A stretch of 64,000 bases of DNA from Selaginella moellendorffii (lineage: Eukaryota; Streptophyta; Lycopodiopsida; Selaginellales; Selaginellaceae), in NCBI RefSeq assembly GCF_000143415.4, contig NW_003314361.1, positions 537,739 through 601,738 of the forward strand, given 5' to 3'. Positions 1 through 13,266 of the stretch are shown piece by piece; positions within the stretch are counted from its first letter, which is position 1, and each line of letters starts with the position of its first letter. The notes under the pieces were generated by a model. It made no database searches, had not been told where the DNA came from, and worked only from the letters and a program-made list of their open reading frames with translations. Made by a program: the position numbers and the translations under genes.

Positions 1-2880
1 AGTCCATCTATGCATCTGATAGTGACACACCTTTGGCTGATCAATCTAGCGAGATGAAGCAGCCATAGCAGTAGCAGATGCTACAGCACTACTACAAGGT
101 CAAGGCTAGCTGCACCTTCGCTCACAAGACCACAAGTCAGCCAAGCGAGCCAGCAATCTGAAGCTTTATGGAGGAGCTTGCTCAACACACCAACAAAACA
201 TGCAAGAAGCCGGTTGATACAACTGGTAGAAGAAGAAGAAACAACAAAATATTGTACACAGGTCTTAAGTTATCTCAAGACAATCATTAAGAAAGTGGAT
301 GGACTCATAGGCAAGCAAAATCATCAACACCACATAATCCAAGAACTCAAGAGCACAATCCCAGCTTCCACATCCACTGATGACAATCTATGCCGAAGTA
401 TTGAGCTTATCACTATGAAGACCAAGCTTAACAACCTGGAGTAGGTTTTGGAAAATTTGACTACATAAGAATAAGCAATAGCTTTGTCATGAGGGAGTGA
501 TAAAGAAGTAAATGTTTTATATTGTGTATCATCTTAGGCAAACCAAAAGAAAAAAACTTAGGCAAAATGGAGTTATGCCTAAACTTAGGCATAAAAAAAA
601 AAAGACTCAACCTAGGCAATGCTCGTCATAGACAAGCGAAAAGTAGTTAAGAAAGGTTACAAAATCATTAAGTATATAAATAGCACTTCAATGTGCTGGA
701 AAACAACCCCCACTCACTATTGTATGCATTTGTATTGAATTAACCATTTTTTCTCCCACCTATAACTGTTTTTACAAAGTAAAGTTGAAAGAGTGACATA
801 TGTTTATCCTTATTCATGCTTTTGGGGTTTGAGGCTGAGTTCTCTTCTATTCTCCTATCAATTTTTCTTTTCTTCTTTTCTTCTCTACATTCTTGTTTCT
901 TTTGTTTTCTTTTTTCTTTTTATCACTATTTTGCAGGCATGGGCAAGAATGTGAGTATAAGTAGAAAAAACTTTACTCAAAAGCATGAGGCTAAATGTTC
1001 AAACTCATGGTGATGAAATGAACCTTAAGAGTGATCATATTTTCTAGCTTGGTTATAAGCTTAGTGAGATTTCCTGATTTGGAGAGCATTTGACACAATG
1101 ATCAAAGGATTGCATATATTAAGTAAGTGAAGGAGTATCTGGTCTACTTCAAGAAGAATGGAAGCATAGAAAATCTAGGCAGTGGAAGGGCTGGATGACA
1201 ACACCAAACATGAACTAAGAATAAACATGTAGAACTATTCAGTTATAGGTAATATATCTTATTCTAGAGTGATATTTCCACTATAAAATGATTATAACAA
1301 ACAAGGTATTAAAAGTGTAGTGTTTGGTTTAGAAATGGCTCACTTGCTTGTATACTCTTTGCTCTTTACTATGGCTTCAATCTTGCCACTAGCATATAGT
1401 CTTGGCTGCAAACTGCCAAGCTCCCATTTTCTACTACTACCAGGCACTTGAATCTCCATAAGCATCCTTCCCAATTGCTGGAAATTCCTGCAAAGAACTA
1501 TTATGCAATGTTCTTAAATCTTGCTTGATCCAATTTATGATATGGGTTGCTGAAATCTCTTAATCTCCTACTGGCTTTATGCTCTGCTTGCTACTGCTTC
1601 CTGCTTAGTCCCTTTGCACGGCTTGGTGCCTTGATGCAACGCCTCAAGCATCTAGCGCATCTACCAAAAGCTTCAAGCATTGCAAAAAGGGACTACAATC
1701 AAGAGGCTCATCCTCCTCCTTGTCTTTGGCCTCCTAGCCAGCAAGTGCCATGCCTAGGATCAGGGAGCCAATTGCTCCAATACCATGGTAGTAGTGAAGA
1801 GACGTGCACGAGGATGAAGAACTTTCTCTATGTATTCAACTGTATATGGATGGTACATATATATGGAACTATTACCATGTAGGCATAACTACATGCCACA
1901 TCGTCTCTACCTCTAATAGAGGAGTATGAAACTCCTACACCCATGTTCTCATTGTTATAATGGGCCTCACTAATACCTATTCATCCTATGTGACAACTTT
2001 TGAAGAGTGTCAAATTTGATTCAACACTACAAGGTGAGCATTCCATCTTGATTTGTTTCAACTCACCTGTGAGTAAACAATCAACCAATGCATCTAAAGA
2101 GGAAGAAAACCTTTACTGTGAAGTCTTTGATATGCACAGCTCTTGAAGCTTTCCACACAACTGCTCCAAGTTTGTAGTTCTCTCCAAATCTTCTAGCTCC
2201 AACTCTCGGTTATCAAATCAATCCTGCAACTTTGAAGAAAGCAAAGTAAAAAAGCTTATCCTCTACAAAACAGAGAGAGATGTTACCTTCAGCTTCACAA
2301 ATTATTTCTGTTTGCTTCTGTCTCATCACAAGCTGGCAAATGTAAAAGTTAAAAAGCATGAGGCTAAATGCTTAAACTCGATGAACCTTATATTGAGCTA
2401 ATATTCATTTAGATTAATATTGATTTTATAAATTATAAATATAATTATAATATATAAAATTTCTTAAACACTTACAAGTATATTCTAGCTTGGTTGATAT
2501 GCAATTAAAAGTAATCTGGTGTTTATAAATATTTATAATTTAAAAATTTTCTTAAACACCAAGTAAATTCTGAGAAACTATGGATTGATTCATATTGCTA
2601 TGGTTTTGGCATGCTCATGCTTTCATGTTATTTTTCTCTTGTTATTTTCTTGCATCAATATTTCAATATTGCTTCAGAAGTGCCTTTGCACTAAACTCTT
2701 ATTTTATAAATGTACCAAGCTTAATAAGACAAGAATTTGTGAAGATAATTTTTAGATGACAAAACTATTTGATGATCTTTTGGACTTGGTTTCCTGACAT
2801 AGGTTCACAATACCTAGTTTTTATAACCAAGGGAATACTTTAAGAATATTCTATAGCATGAAGTTTGGAATGCCTTAGGG
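1..2880. other. AT-rich intergenic region without a recognisable gene
   Basis: Only short open frames occur here, for example 178-444 (88 codons, charged, no known motif) and 1547-1882 (111 codons). None shows a family signature, flanking splice signals or the GC-rich codon use of the real genes further on. Two short passages near 980-1030 and 2348-2395 share a phrase beginning aagcatgaggctaaatg, so part of the region is internally duplicated. I see no RNA gene. The region is probably old repeat sequence (inference). Confidence 0.6.
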
Positions 2881-2899
2881 TTGGTTAGGGTTCATTCTT

Positions 2900-5140
2900 T
2901 GTTCATTTCATTGGCAATACATTTTTTTGGGGATGGCAGAGGAGTGGCATATAAATCTTGATAAGGAGTATGGTTTTAATGATGATGGCCATGACAAAGA
3001 AACTCTTGATGATATTGTTGCAAGGCAAAAATGCTAAATTATTGAGGTTCAAAGCGATGTTAAGGAGGTTAAAGATTGTGCCTTTCTCATTAAGGATTTT
3101 ATATTTCATATAAATCTTGAAGGTGTGAATCAGTCTTGTATCTATGATATTACCATTGATATGTGAAGCATGCCATATATTATAGTATTGTGGAATGAAA
3201 GTCATCACTAAATATTTGTGACAACTATAAGGTTTATTATTGGTTAAAATCATAGGAAAGTTATTGGTCTATTGATTTTTTTTTAAAAAGTTTACAAGCT
3301 ATATTTCTTTGTGGTGGAAGAACTACATTAATGGTAATCCTAAGTTGACTTCTTGAAGTGATTTTAAAAAGGTTTTCCACACTTTATTTATCAAGAAGTT
3401 TAAAAAGGTTTACTAGTTGCTAAAGATCAAGTAGAGGGATGCATATCCCACAACTTTCATGATCTTTACTTTAGTCTTACAGCATCTATAATGAGTTCTT
3501 AAAGAAAGTTAAGAAGGATATTCTAGTAACATTGACAATAGACCTTTTTGCCAAAATCACTAGTCAACTTGGTCAACTATAGTCAACAAAATAGTCAACA
3601 GGGAAGTCAAAGTGATGATTAGTTAGCCAATGCTTCATATTCAGGGAAAAAGCAACCATTATTGCGTTGGAGCTTGAAAAATAGAGATAGCAATGAAGCT
3701 AAAAGCTTTATTTGGACCAATAGAAGAAAATAAGATGAAGTGTAATTGTTTTTATTGCCATAAAGTTTTGAACATCATGGCAAAGACTATCTTTTTATGA
3801 AGGTGTTAAGGGGAATATAAAATTCATTATAGATACAACTCAAGAGTTTCCTGCTTTTCCACATCTCATGGCAAAAGTTTAAGAACCAAAGTCTTAAGTT
3901 CATATGAACTCTCTAAAGTTCAATGGTTTTGTATGCAATCAACTTATGAAAGCTAAAAAAGACATTTAGGGTAATGAGATTGGCATTCTTTTTCATCCAA
4001 GTGCTATTCACAACTTTTTTTTAGCTCCAAGGTGATATAAAAATTTAGTTTATTTATGAAAAAGAATTTGGTAATCTACAACATAGCATTCATGTTTATG
4101 GTGAATAAACTCCAAATGTTCTTCGTATAGATGTTCTTCTTAGGAAGGAATGGTTTTATAACAAGAAACTAAGGATTGATTGAGAGTGCAATGTTCTACA
4201 TATTGAGGTTGGTGCCTTGTGAAAGAAATTGTTAGGACAAACAATAATGATACTCCATTGATTTGGAGTTAGTGAAGCATGGTATACCCATTTTTTTCTA
4301 ATATAGTCATGTTTGATTTGGAGTATATTTATGGACATAGGGCTCATATGAACTACATTTAGGAGGAGTTTTGTAATGCTGGATGAGTTACTTGATGATT
4401 TGCCCTCAGAGCATGGGATTCAATATAAGATTGACTTGGTTCTTGGAGCTACTCCTTATCATCAACAGCTAACTCATACTAATCCTGCTAAATTTGAGGA
4501 TAACTTGTTGAATACCTTCAGATAAGATAGACTTTTTAATTGACATGATGGGAATATATTTTTCACTATCCTACCATTTAATCCCTTGTAGTTATAAAGA
4601 TGCTATGTAGCATCTTTCTTCTTAACTATCACCACTAGGGTAGACCAAAAAGTCTTATTTTCTCAATCGTCTTTATGGTGCTTAGTATTTTACAAAAATT
4701 GATTTAAGGTAAAGTATTATCAAATTTGTGTAAAGTCAGAAGATGTTTGAAGACCACAATTCACATGATGACAGGTCAATATGAGTTTTTAGTGATGCTA
4801 TTTGGTTTGACAAATGCTCTTTTGACTTTTTAGAAGTTAAGTTTTACAGCTTTACTTGGGGAAATTTATAATTAATTATTTTGATAATATCTTAGTGTTT
4901 AACTCTATAGTGGAGGAACATGAGATGTATATGTGAAGTGTTTTGCAACTTTTAAAGAATAACAAACTCTATTTAAAGTTATCCAAGTATGAGTTTTTCT
5001 TGGAAGAGATTGGATATTTTGAATATTTGACTTTAGTGTATAGTGTGAGAGCTGATCCTACAAAGATCCAAGTTATAGTTGACTGACTTATACCTTTGAC
5101 AGTGTATGATATTCATAATTTCTTTTGTATGTTGAGTAGT
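2900..5140 (+). mobile_element. Degenerate Ty3/gypsy retroelement: gag zinc knuckle, protease and reverse transcriptase remnants
   Basis: Reading across frames on the plus strand recovers a gag-pol order. Near 3740-3790 there is a broken CCHC zinc knuckle (CFYCHK, then after a frame change HHGKDY). Near 4115-4180 a protease-like piece reads LRIDVLLRKEW. From 4377 a clear reverse transcriptase start reads LLDDLPSEHGIQYKIDLV. Further on come YEFLVMLFGLTNA, then the catalytic YxDD box as YFDN, and RADPTKIQVIVD near 5050. Stop codons and frame changes separate nearly every block, so the element is dead. The family is typical of plant Ty3/gypsy elements; I could not delimit LTRs or target-site duplications. 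Confidence 0.8.
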
Positions 5141-6740
5141 GGGGGATCCCTAACTATGCCTAGATGCTCAACACTTTACTCATCTCATGCTTTAGATGTA
5201 TCTCCAAAACTCCATCTCTTCTCCCTGGCTTTTATACAGTGCATAAGAATATTCCAGAAATTAGAATATTCTCTAGATCTCTCGCTCTCTCTCAGGTGGC
5301 TAATGGCTGCATCCCAATAGGTGACCACAGTGGATCGGGCATGCTTGCTGCATGAAGAGAAGCTCTCAGCCTTCAAATGTCTGATGCAATGCCTATATTA
5401 GAGAACTATAGAAACTGGAGAAACCAAAATAAAGAAAAGAAACAAAGGAAATGGAAGAAGGATAGAGTTTGGAGTCATAGGGAAAACCACATGGGGAAAA
5501 CTGTAAGTGCAAACTGAACCCAAGTCCATAAAGAAAAAGGAGAGAAAACCAAAGAAAATGATATGAAAGTTGTGAAAACAGTGATCAATATAGAGAAGAG
5601 AATGGAAAATCAAAGTTAGAGGAAGAAGCACTCCCTTGGACCACAACCTTATGGGTTCTCAAGCCTTCAAGAAGTTCCTCAAGTCACCCAAGCATACAAT
5701 GGAAAAATGAGAGAGATGTGTGTCAGGGATTTGGATAAGAAAAAGGTGTGGATGTCAGGACTAGTAGCTGTGGTGTTGGAGTGCTTCGTGCATGTGACCA
5801 CAATTGTTGCAATTGATAGTAAAATTTTATTGCTCCTTTTTGGTGCTAAAGTATGAGGTGGTGGGTACACCATCCATCCACCATGCCTGAGTTTTGGTGT
5901 GTGCATCAGGTCCAACCAGCTGGGAGAAATCAGCTTCTAGAGTTGAGATTTATGGTGGTTATCTATTTTTGTTGATCCACTTTGTAACTTGACTTTCGTA
6001 TGTTCAAACTTGTTGAAACTCTGCTGGAAGCTTTTTATGATCTGTCCCAATATAGTGATGGTTAAAAGTCCTAAAACTATAGTGTGCATGGCAAGATATG
6101 GATGAAAATGTGAACTGGGCAAATGTAACAAAAGATAGACAATAGTGTAGGAAGTGATTGTGACTGTGAAAGATGGTTATGAGTGAATCAGAGTGGTGAG
6201 AGTGGGATGTTGGAGAATGTGATATAGAGTAAGGAGAAAAAAGGAGTGATGCATAGCTTGGTAAACCTTGAGGTCCCAGACGAAAGAGATTAATGCCACC
6301 TCGAGAATTGGGATCCAAGAAAGAGACTTCTTCACAGTGGGTAGGGTCCTGGAAATTACAAAGAAAAGTGAAATAATGAAAAGGAAAGAAAAAAAGAAAA
6401 GAAAATAAAGAAAAGAGTCACCATGTGAAGTGTTTGAGGAAGTGGTGATCTTATGCATATTGGAGCTTGACACCATTTTCATTTGAGAGAACATAAGCAC
6501 CCCTGCCAATGTGCCATGTCATAAAAGAATGGACCAGTCCATAGTGGTGAAAACTTGAAAGTTGGAGTGTGGCTCTAGAGCCTCACTAAGTCGCCATGTT
6601 AGAATGGGCTGGCACAACAGGTCTTGTTATGTCTTGAGTTTGAGTTTGGTGCATTGGGCATGTCTTGTAGATGTCTGAAGTTGTTCTTCCAGAGCTAGAA
6701 TCTCCCATGCTTAGGCCTGTAGTATGTCCTCCATCATCCC
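5141..6740. other. Repeat-like stretch between two retroelement fragments
   Basis: No supported gene. Open frames on the minus strand (for example 6177-6509) are hydrophobic or Ser/His-rich, with no motif and no splice context. The lower half is purine-rich (gaaaaga runs near 6360-6410), which creates Phe/Leu-rich antisense frames. The stretch may hold LTR or untranslated retroelement sequence, because recognisable pol pieces lie on both sides, but I could not find matching long repeats by eye. Confidence 0.4.
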
Positions 6741-6744
6741 AAAC

Positions 6745-7750
6745 ACTGCCTCATGATGAAGAGAGAACTTGAAGCTCAATGGGGAGTATAGCTTCTATCC
6801 CATACACCAAAGAGAATGGTGTTGTTGCAACTAATGTCTTGTACATTGTCTTAAATGCCCAGAGTACTGTGCAGAGATGTTTGTGCCATCTCTGAGGATG
6901 TCTGTTCACCAACTTTGCTAGCAGTACCTTCATGATCTTCTTGTTGGATTCAGCCTGTCCATTGGATTGAGGAAAATAGCTGCTACTATGGACATGTTGA
7001 ATCTTCAAGAGCTGGAGAAGGTGTTGAACGACCTGGCTTTAGAAATCCTCCACCTTTGTCAAAGATGAGCTCTGTGGGGATGCCAAAGTGACACACGATG
7101 TGCTCGTTGTTGTTGAGTACTAATCTACACATCTGAGGGGAACAGCCTCAATCCATTTGGTGAAGTAATCTATTGCAATGAGGAGCTAACAATATCCAAT
7201 GGAGCTGGGAGGAGATGTTGGGCTGAAAAAATCCAAGCCCCACCTGAAGAATGGACTTGAGAAAGACATGGGATGCTGCTCCGAGGGTTGTGTTGTTGGC
7301 ATTATAGACCCTGTTGTGCATACTCCTTGGTGTCCTTGTGGATTGTTGGCCAGAAGTTGCCATGTAGAAGGAGTTGTGCTATTATGTGAAAAGCTTTGGA
7401 GTAGAGCAAGAATCTCAGTCGCTATGACACATCGGAGAAGAAGGCCCTGAGCAATATGACGGTATAGTGTGCTGTTGAGGAGGCAATAGTCTCGGGTCTG
7501 CCACTGCAAAGCTTGTTGTTTCAAGTGTGGGAGGTCTGATGGAGGAGTGCTTATCTCCAAATACTTCACTACATTCTCCAAAGCTGTCAGCACTACAAAC
7601 ATCATCTCTGTTGTCACAGCAATTATGAACTGATTGGGATTGAGTACACGTTGCTTTTTGAGGATAAACTTTGGTTGGAACTCCTGGATGGTGGAGATCC
7701 AGGTAGTCTTACACCTGATCTTCCTCACCTCATCCCTGGAAGCCATCATC
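6745..7750 (-). mobile_element. Degenerate Ty3/gypsy integrase fragment, opposite orientation
   Basis: On the minus strand, 7749 down to about 7190 gives an N-terminal integrase-like piece (TRDYCLLNSTLYRHIAQG, then a decayed zinc-binding region). Near 7100-7060 it reads HIVCHFGIPTELIFDKGGGF, which resembles the integrase core around the second catalytic Asp. From 7008 to 6751 it reads SSSYFPQSNGQAESNKKIMK and then WAFKTMYKT, the conserved end of the integrase core. These lie in different frames with stops between, so the element is inactive. Its strand is opposite to the pol fragment at 2900-5140, so two separate insertions or an inversion are needed. Confidence 0.8.
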
Positions 7751-8437
7751 GCTTGCTTTTTTTATCCTGTGGTTTCTTGTTCGATTTCCTCCTCGAGTTC
7801 CAAATCTTGACCTTGCACCTCACCAAGTACTGCTGCCAAGATACACCTGAGAATTCCCAGCACCCAATTTAATAGAGCATGAATCTTTTTATTGGAAAGA
7901 AAAATAAAACATACAAAAGCATTGGAGGTATATAAACAATGCATAAACATATTAGTATCCCAGTATGCAAACTCTATCATCCTAGAGAGAGATAAAGGAA
8001 TTTATTTTTAGCAAAGTTCTATCGCTGTCAAAGCCCTAGCAACGACCAGGGAACTTTAGCCATTAAGCCCTTGTTGTTGCTGCTGTTGCTTGGTGGGTGT
8101 TTCATGCCGACATTACAATTTTTCTTGGCGTTTGTAGTGCAACCGTGTGTGAATTTATGTTGTAACAGGGCTAGATAATTTTATGATTGTTGAATTTCTC
8201 AAACTTTCCTTGTTAATAGCAGTGCTGTTGCTTCAATTAATCCTCATTACTCCCAAATGAGACATGAACCGGCTGTGAAGTTGAAGAGTCTCAGACTGGG
8301 TAATCTTTTGAGATGGTGCAAGTTGTTAATGATCACTTGAGTTGCTTGACAATAAAAAATCTCAAGAGAAATAAAAATAAGAGTTTTAAATTGTATAACA
8401 CTGACCTTTAGTAAGCTGTTACAAATTCACGTATATA
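7751..8437. other. Intergenic, no gene seen
   Basis: Spacer between the integrase fragment and the end of the ceramidase gene. It is AT-rich, with short open frames lacking any motif. The 3' end of the ceramidase transcript should fall in its upper part (8300-8437); AATAAA-like strings occur near 8351 and 8371 but on the plus strand, so no clear poly(A) signal can be assigned to the minus-strand gene. Confidence 0.4.
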
Positions 8438-10905
8438 CTATATGATGACAAATTCACTGGAGATTCCCGTGAAGTTGTCAATCTTTCCCATGAGAGCTTT
8501 GGAGGCGCCAAAGAGTCGAAGCCTATACGTCCCTGCCAATGCATCCTTTGGAACTTTCCATTTGATCGTTGCCGACGGTCTCTTCCACACGAACTGGACG
8601 CTCCAGTCATCGTCGTCGTAAGCTGGAGTCCAAACGCCTGGAGCACTTTGGAACTCCACCATGGTGTAGCTTGCCTCCGTCATAAGGTTGTTCCTCGGGG
8701 AGCCGGACCAGAAGGTGGCCTCCACGGTGTCCCCAGCTCTAAACGAAGCGTTCCTGGCGACATCTCTGCTGACGTCTCCAAATTTGATGCCGGCTGGAGT
8801 GGTGTCTGGGATCACTTCTGGGAGTAAGGAGATTTGCTTGCTGATCAAGTCCGGTGGTGATGGTCCTTTGGCAACTTGAGTGTCGAGAACTAGTGCCTCG
8901 GCTAGCTTCTTAAACTCTTGAATATAAGCACTCAGTGTGTGAGGCCCATACAACGTAGAAGCACCCTATAAAAACATTTGCTTAAGCCTCTCGAAACAAG
9001 GAAGATCCGTTAGTTACCTCGTAGCGTTGGATCTGATACTCCTCAAGAGTTGTCACGTAGGATGAATAGGCATTCGTGAGGCCCGATATAACAATCCGAA
9101 CTTCTTTGTCATACTTTCCGTTGCTCTTCTCGACCAAGGTAGCCTTCACTGCATCTTTCAAGCGTCGTCCAGCCATGGTGGTAAACTCTGGGCACAACAA
9201 ATTAAAGTCGTCAATTATAGAGTTGATAGCGGAAAGTGTGTTACCAGAAGGAACTGATAAAATGAAGAGTTGGCCAACTTGGAGGATCTGGATTGGAAGG
9301 ATCGCTGGCTGCAAGAATCACTTAAATACAAAAGAAAATAAATTCTGGAACTTCTTACAGCCCAGTCATACGGAAAAAACATCTCTCCAGTGTCGAGAAG
9401 AACTGGTTTCGGGCTTTGACAGGCTACTTGCTTTTCGGTTGGTTTCCTCAGCAAGTCACGAACAGCTTTCCAGAATGGATTTCCCTGTAATTTCAGGTCA
9501 GCTCCAAATCGAGAATGAATACAGCAACTTACGTCAGTGTCTCCTTGCTTGAAGTCAAAAGCTCCTGGCCCGTCTGTCGTCCCAGCAGCAAAACTAAATC
9601 CCATGGCAGCAGGACAAGTCGTCGCCGACTGTGCTGCTATGCTAATGTTGGTAAAATCTACGTAGCTTTGTCTGTAATTCACTGGTCCCTTCAGCAAATC
9701 TTTTGCATTCGCAAACAGCTCGATTGCTCTTTCCATCTGTCGCGTTGCTATAATCTCTGTGCTGGCAAAGTGGTCTGGGTAACTGGAATACAAAAGCTAT
9801 AGGCGCAGAAGTGTCATCAAACTTAAAAACTCACCCTGGTCCTCGAGCAATGCACAACTCGTTGCTACCGTTACAAGTGCTATGGTTGAAATCGCAGCGT
9901 AGATTTGTGTCGCCACAGAAGGCACCTAGAGTGTTTGGAGATACGTCGCCTTCATTTGTCTGGGCAAAAGCGGCCACAAAAGAAGTCTTGCTCCTCACAC
10001 GACTTGTGTTGGCTGAAGGCTCCCGCTTCACTGATCGATGGTCAAACCAGTCTTCCATAAAGCGAGAAGCAGCACCTTTGTTGTCACCGCTTACCAAAGT
10101 GTTCGTGTTGTTCATTGAAGTACAGTGGACAGGAAACCAGTTCACAGTGCCAACAGGACCACGCTGCGCGTCTACAAGCTTCAAAAGAAGCATGCTTTTG
10201 TCGACGTCGTACTTGTATCTCTTTCTTTCTTCGGCAGGGTTGTTTAAATAAGCACTGGGGCTTCTGTTGATGTTAGCATCCAAAATTTCTCCTGAAAAAG
10301 AGGGGAAAAAAAAAAAAACAAACATAAAGTGTGAGGAGGCTATTCAACGCAGACTTGAAAGATAACCTTCGTTCACGAAAATCGAACCGGGCTTCAAGTT
10401 GTTATGAGCTTGAGTGATACTTGCCACGGCCCCGTCAACAATAGCATCAAATGACTGTTTCACGAATCCGAGGGATGTTATACTATACAGGAGGTACTGC
10501 AAGTAGCCACCGGGTCCTGAATGCGTATGTATACCACTCAATGCCACATTCTTCTCAGTGTACAAATCCCCGTACCTGGAGTCAGCAGTGAGAGAGCATT
10601 TCACAATAGCTAGCTCATTACCTTGTCTTGAGCTTGGAAAGCACAGCAGTAGTCACAGCTTGCGAGGCCATGCACGCGTCGAGGCTCACGTAGACGATCC
10701 TGTTCCCGTCGTTTCCTGCTTCTGCAACGATGAAGGCTCTCGATCTTAGCCTGAGATGAATTCCCGCAGCATTCTGTTTTGGATTTGCGTATCCCATCAT
10801 GTTGACATCGGCTGCAGGACCTGTTATGTCGTAGCTCCCCGCTCCAAGAAGATAGTCCGCTTTGCAACGGTAGACCATCAAGGATGCTACAAGGAAAGCA
10901 AGCAT
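8438..10905 (-). CDS. NCER: Neutral ceramidase
   Basis: Hydrolyses the amide bond of ceramide to sphingosine and fatty acid, at the cell surface or in the secretory pathway (family knowledge). Eight exons join in frame (approximately 10905-10622, 10575-10367, 10291-9835, 9782-9533, 9484-9359, 9308-9245, 9187-9018, 8965-8438) to about 695 residues. The N-terminus has a hydrophobic segment MLAFLVASLMV, then GAGSYDITGPAADVNMMGYA, the usual opening of the enzyme. HTHSGPGGY supplies metal-binding His residues, and NEGDVSPN holds the catalytic Ser. FTTMAGRR and the C-terminal beta-sandwich domain (WSVQFVW...GTYRLRLFG) follow. An in-frame ATG at 11067 would add 54 residues, and another lies at 10959; I chose 10905 because it places the hydrophobic segment at the N-terminus as a signal peptide. 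All introns are 46-75 nt. Confidence 0.9.
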
Positions 10906-11313
10906 CTTGAAAAACGCCCCCGAAAATACATGCTGATCAACAGCTCGTTTCGACTCCATAATTTTGGCTTGAGCCTCGCATAAACCGTCGTCGACAGCGA
11001 CCAAAGAACGAGCATTTGGCTTGCCGTCTGAGCTGGACGAGTCTCTTTCTCGGATCGATGAAGCCAAGAACTATGCACGAGAGAAGATGAAGCGTTCAGC
11101 TTGTCATATACGATGTCCGGAAAGATCCTAACGAAAACGACAAGGATCAGAACAATAAGATGCTAAATCGACTTGCCTGATTCTTCTGGCATTTCGGAAA
11201 AGAAAGAACAAAAGGTTTCAAACAAGATGCTGCATCCACCAACTTATGAATGAAGATGAAAATTTACCAACCAGGTAAGTGTTTTTTTTTTCCCCTCCAG
11301 AGCAAAGGACTAC

Positions 11314-13266
11314 TCAAACAAGCGCTGACAGTTGTATCCTCAAATTGTCAGATTCTCCACACGGCCCGATTAATCTGTCTAGACGATCTGGAAGCACGGA
11401 GAATATTTAAAAAGGAACGTTTGCGAGAATAAAGAAGAAAAAAATACTCACCATTGAGCTGGAGAAGTGCTTTCCCAATATCAGTAAGAAAACCGTTCCA
11501 CTCTGCGTTGTTGCTTTTCGTGGAGGTCGGGTCGTCTTTAAACTCCACCAACTTGCGGGCGGGGGCGCATGAGAAGTGCTGTAAGTCATCAGTGCTGGTC
11601 GCGTCACTGCTATAACCCACTGGCCTTTCGGCGGTTGACCATCTCAAGTCATCAGTGCTAGTGCTACAAGAGATACACCTGTTGCCGTCTTGATCATCGT
11701 GATTCCAACTTGACGGCTCCAAGTTGAGGGAGCTCGGCGTGACCGGTGTGACTGGCGAGAAGGGCGCTGTTTCAAGTGAAGAAAGTAGTGACTGAGAGGC
11801 CAGCTTTGTGTTCGATAAGAGCGAATTTGTCCTCGTCCCTAATGAGTACCTCTCCGCATCGGATACTCTCTTTGCTTTTGCTATGCACACCCCCTGCCCT
11901 GTGAGCTCCTTTCTCGAGGGCCAACTCTTCCTCTTCCACTTTCGACTGTAGTGCCTAGTTGGAGACTTCGTGGAGACGGGAAATCGTGATTCTGTTGCAT
12001 ACTGCCCCTTCTCGAGAACTCCCAAAAGAGAGGACTTTCCACTTTCCCTCAGGTCAACGAACTTTAGAATGCCCCACTCGCTCATGACATCGTTGAGCAG
12101 TTTCTGGCTCTCGAGATCCAGATTATTTCCCCTGACATCCAGTGCTGGCAGACAAAAATCCACAACAAACAAGATCAGATTCTGGGGACTCATGATGGAG
12201 AATATATCTTATTACCTTCGATGGATGGCCCAAGGCGGAATATCGTACACATTTCCCTCACGGACGCTACTGTTAAGATGTTCCACGACAGATCGAGAAC
12301 CCGCAGCCCGCATCTGTTCACACTGCGGCCTGGCATTTGTCTGTAGACGCGCAGGCTGTTTTGCCAATCTTCTTGAATTTTCCGAGACAGATTCGCCTGT
12401 CGCATGACCAAACACGATAGAGAAAAAGGAAGAAAACCATAGAATGGAATAAATAAATCACAGACCTTGAGAATAGACGCCAAAACTGGAGCTACAGCAT
12501 CAGTAAGATTGCATCCTGCAAGACAGAGCACCTGCAGGGATGCACAATCACGAAATCCTCTAGCCTGCGTAATTTGATCACTCGAAAACAACATCAGTGT
12601 TTAGTCAGAGGCAAAATGCTTTCTTTTCATCTTACCAGGAGATGAAGGTTAGAATCTCCAAGCCCACTGTTTGCAAAAGACAGATGCTTTAGTGTCTTGG
12701 ACAAGCCTGAAAGAACCATAGACCATCTTTAAGCCTTTTCCAAGTTCAAGAAAAACGCGAAAAAAGTCTAGCTTACATAACGCATGAACGAGAAGCTGTA
12801 AGTCTCGTTTACACAAAGAAAATCCAAGCTCCAAATGCTGCAGCCACCCCCCTGAAGAGACTGACCACGCCAAAGCTCTGGAAAAGAACAATGTAAGAAG
12901 TAAAAAAAAAACACTAAAAGAAAGAAATCACTGACCTGGAGAAGTTGAACATGGCGTCAGCATGTCTGGGACTGAGAAAGGTGAATCGAGGCTCTGAGGA
13001 ACACCAAAATCTTCCATCATAGACAAAAAAAAAATCACTGGCGCTTACCAGCGTTGCGGCCAATCGAAAGCTCCAAGCTCGAAATCCTGCCGTCCTTGAG
13101 CGCCAGCGCAAGGGACGCGAAATCCGAGGCCTTCAACTCCTGCAAATCCCTCTGCCAAACAAGAAACAAGGATTATCCCCGTAGCTCCCGGCGATCGACC
13201 CATCCCTAGCTAGGAAGCGCGAATCCCATCGCCCACCTTGACGCTTTGAACGGCCGGAGAGCGCAT
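11314..13266 (-). CDS. CEP78: Leucine-rich repeat protein, probable CEP78 homologue
   Basis: Nine exons (starting 13266 and ending with TGA at 11314-11316) join without frame break to 469 residues. Residues ~10-130 form ribonuclease-inhibitor-type leucine-rich repeats (LKHLSFANSGLGDSNLHLL, LQVLCLAGCNLTDAVAPVL). A helical linker IQEDWQNSLRVYRQMPG is followed by a further repeat (LRVLDLSWNILT...LDVRGNNLD). The repeats, then a W..SLR..R linker, then more repeats, match the plan of centrosomal protein CEP78 as I know it; CEP78 acts at centrioles and basal bodies. The C-terminal ~220 residues are basic and Ser/Thr-rich without a domain I know. The last exon (11387-11314) is tiny and recovered only through splicing. 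A generic RNI-like LRR protein remains possible. Confidence 0.6.
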
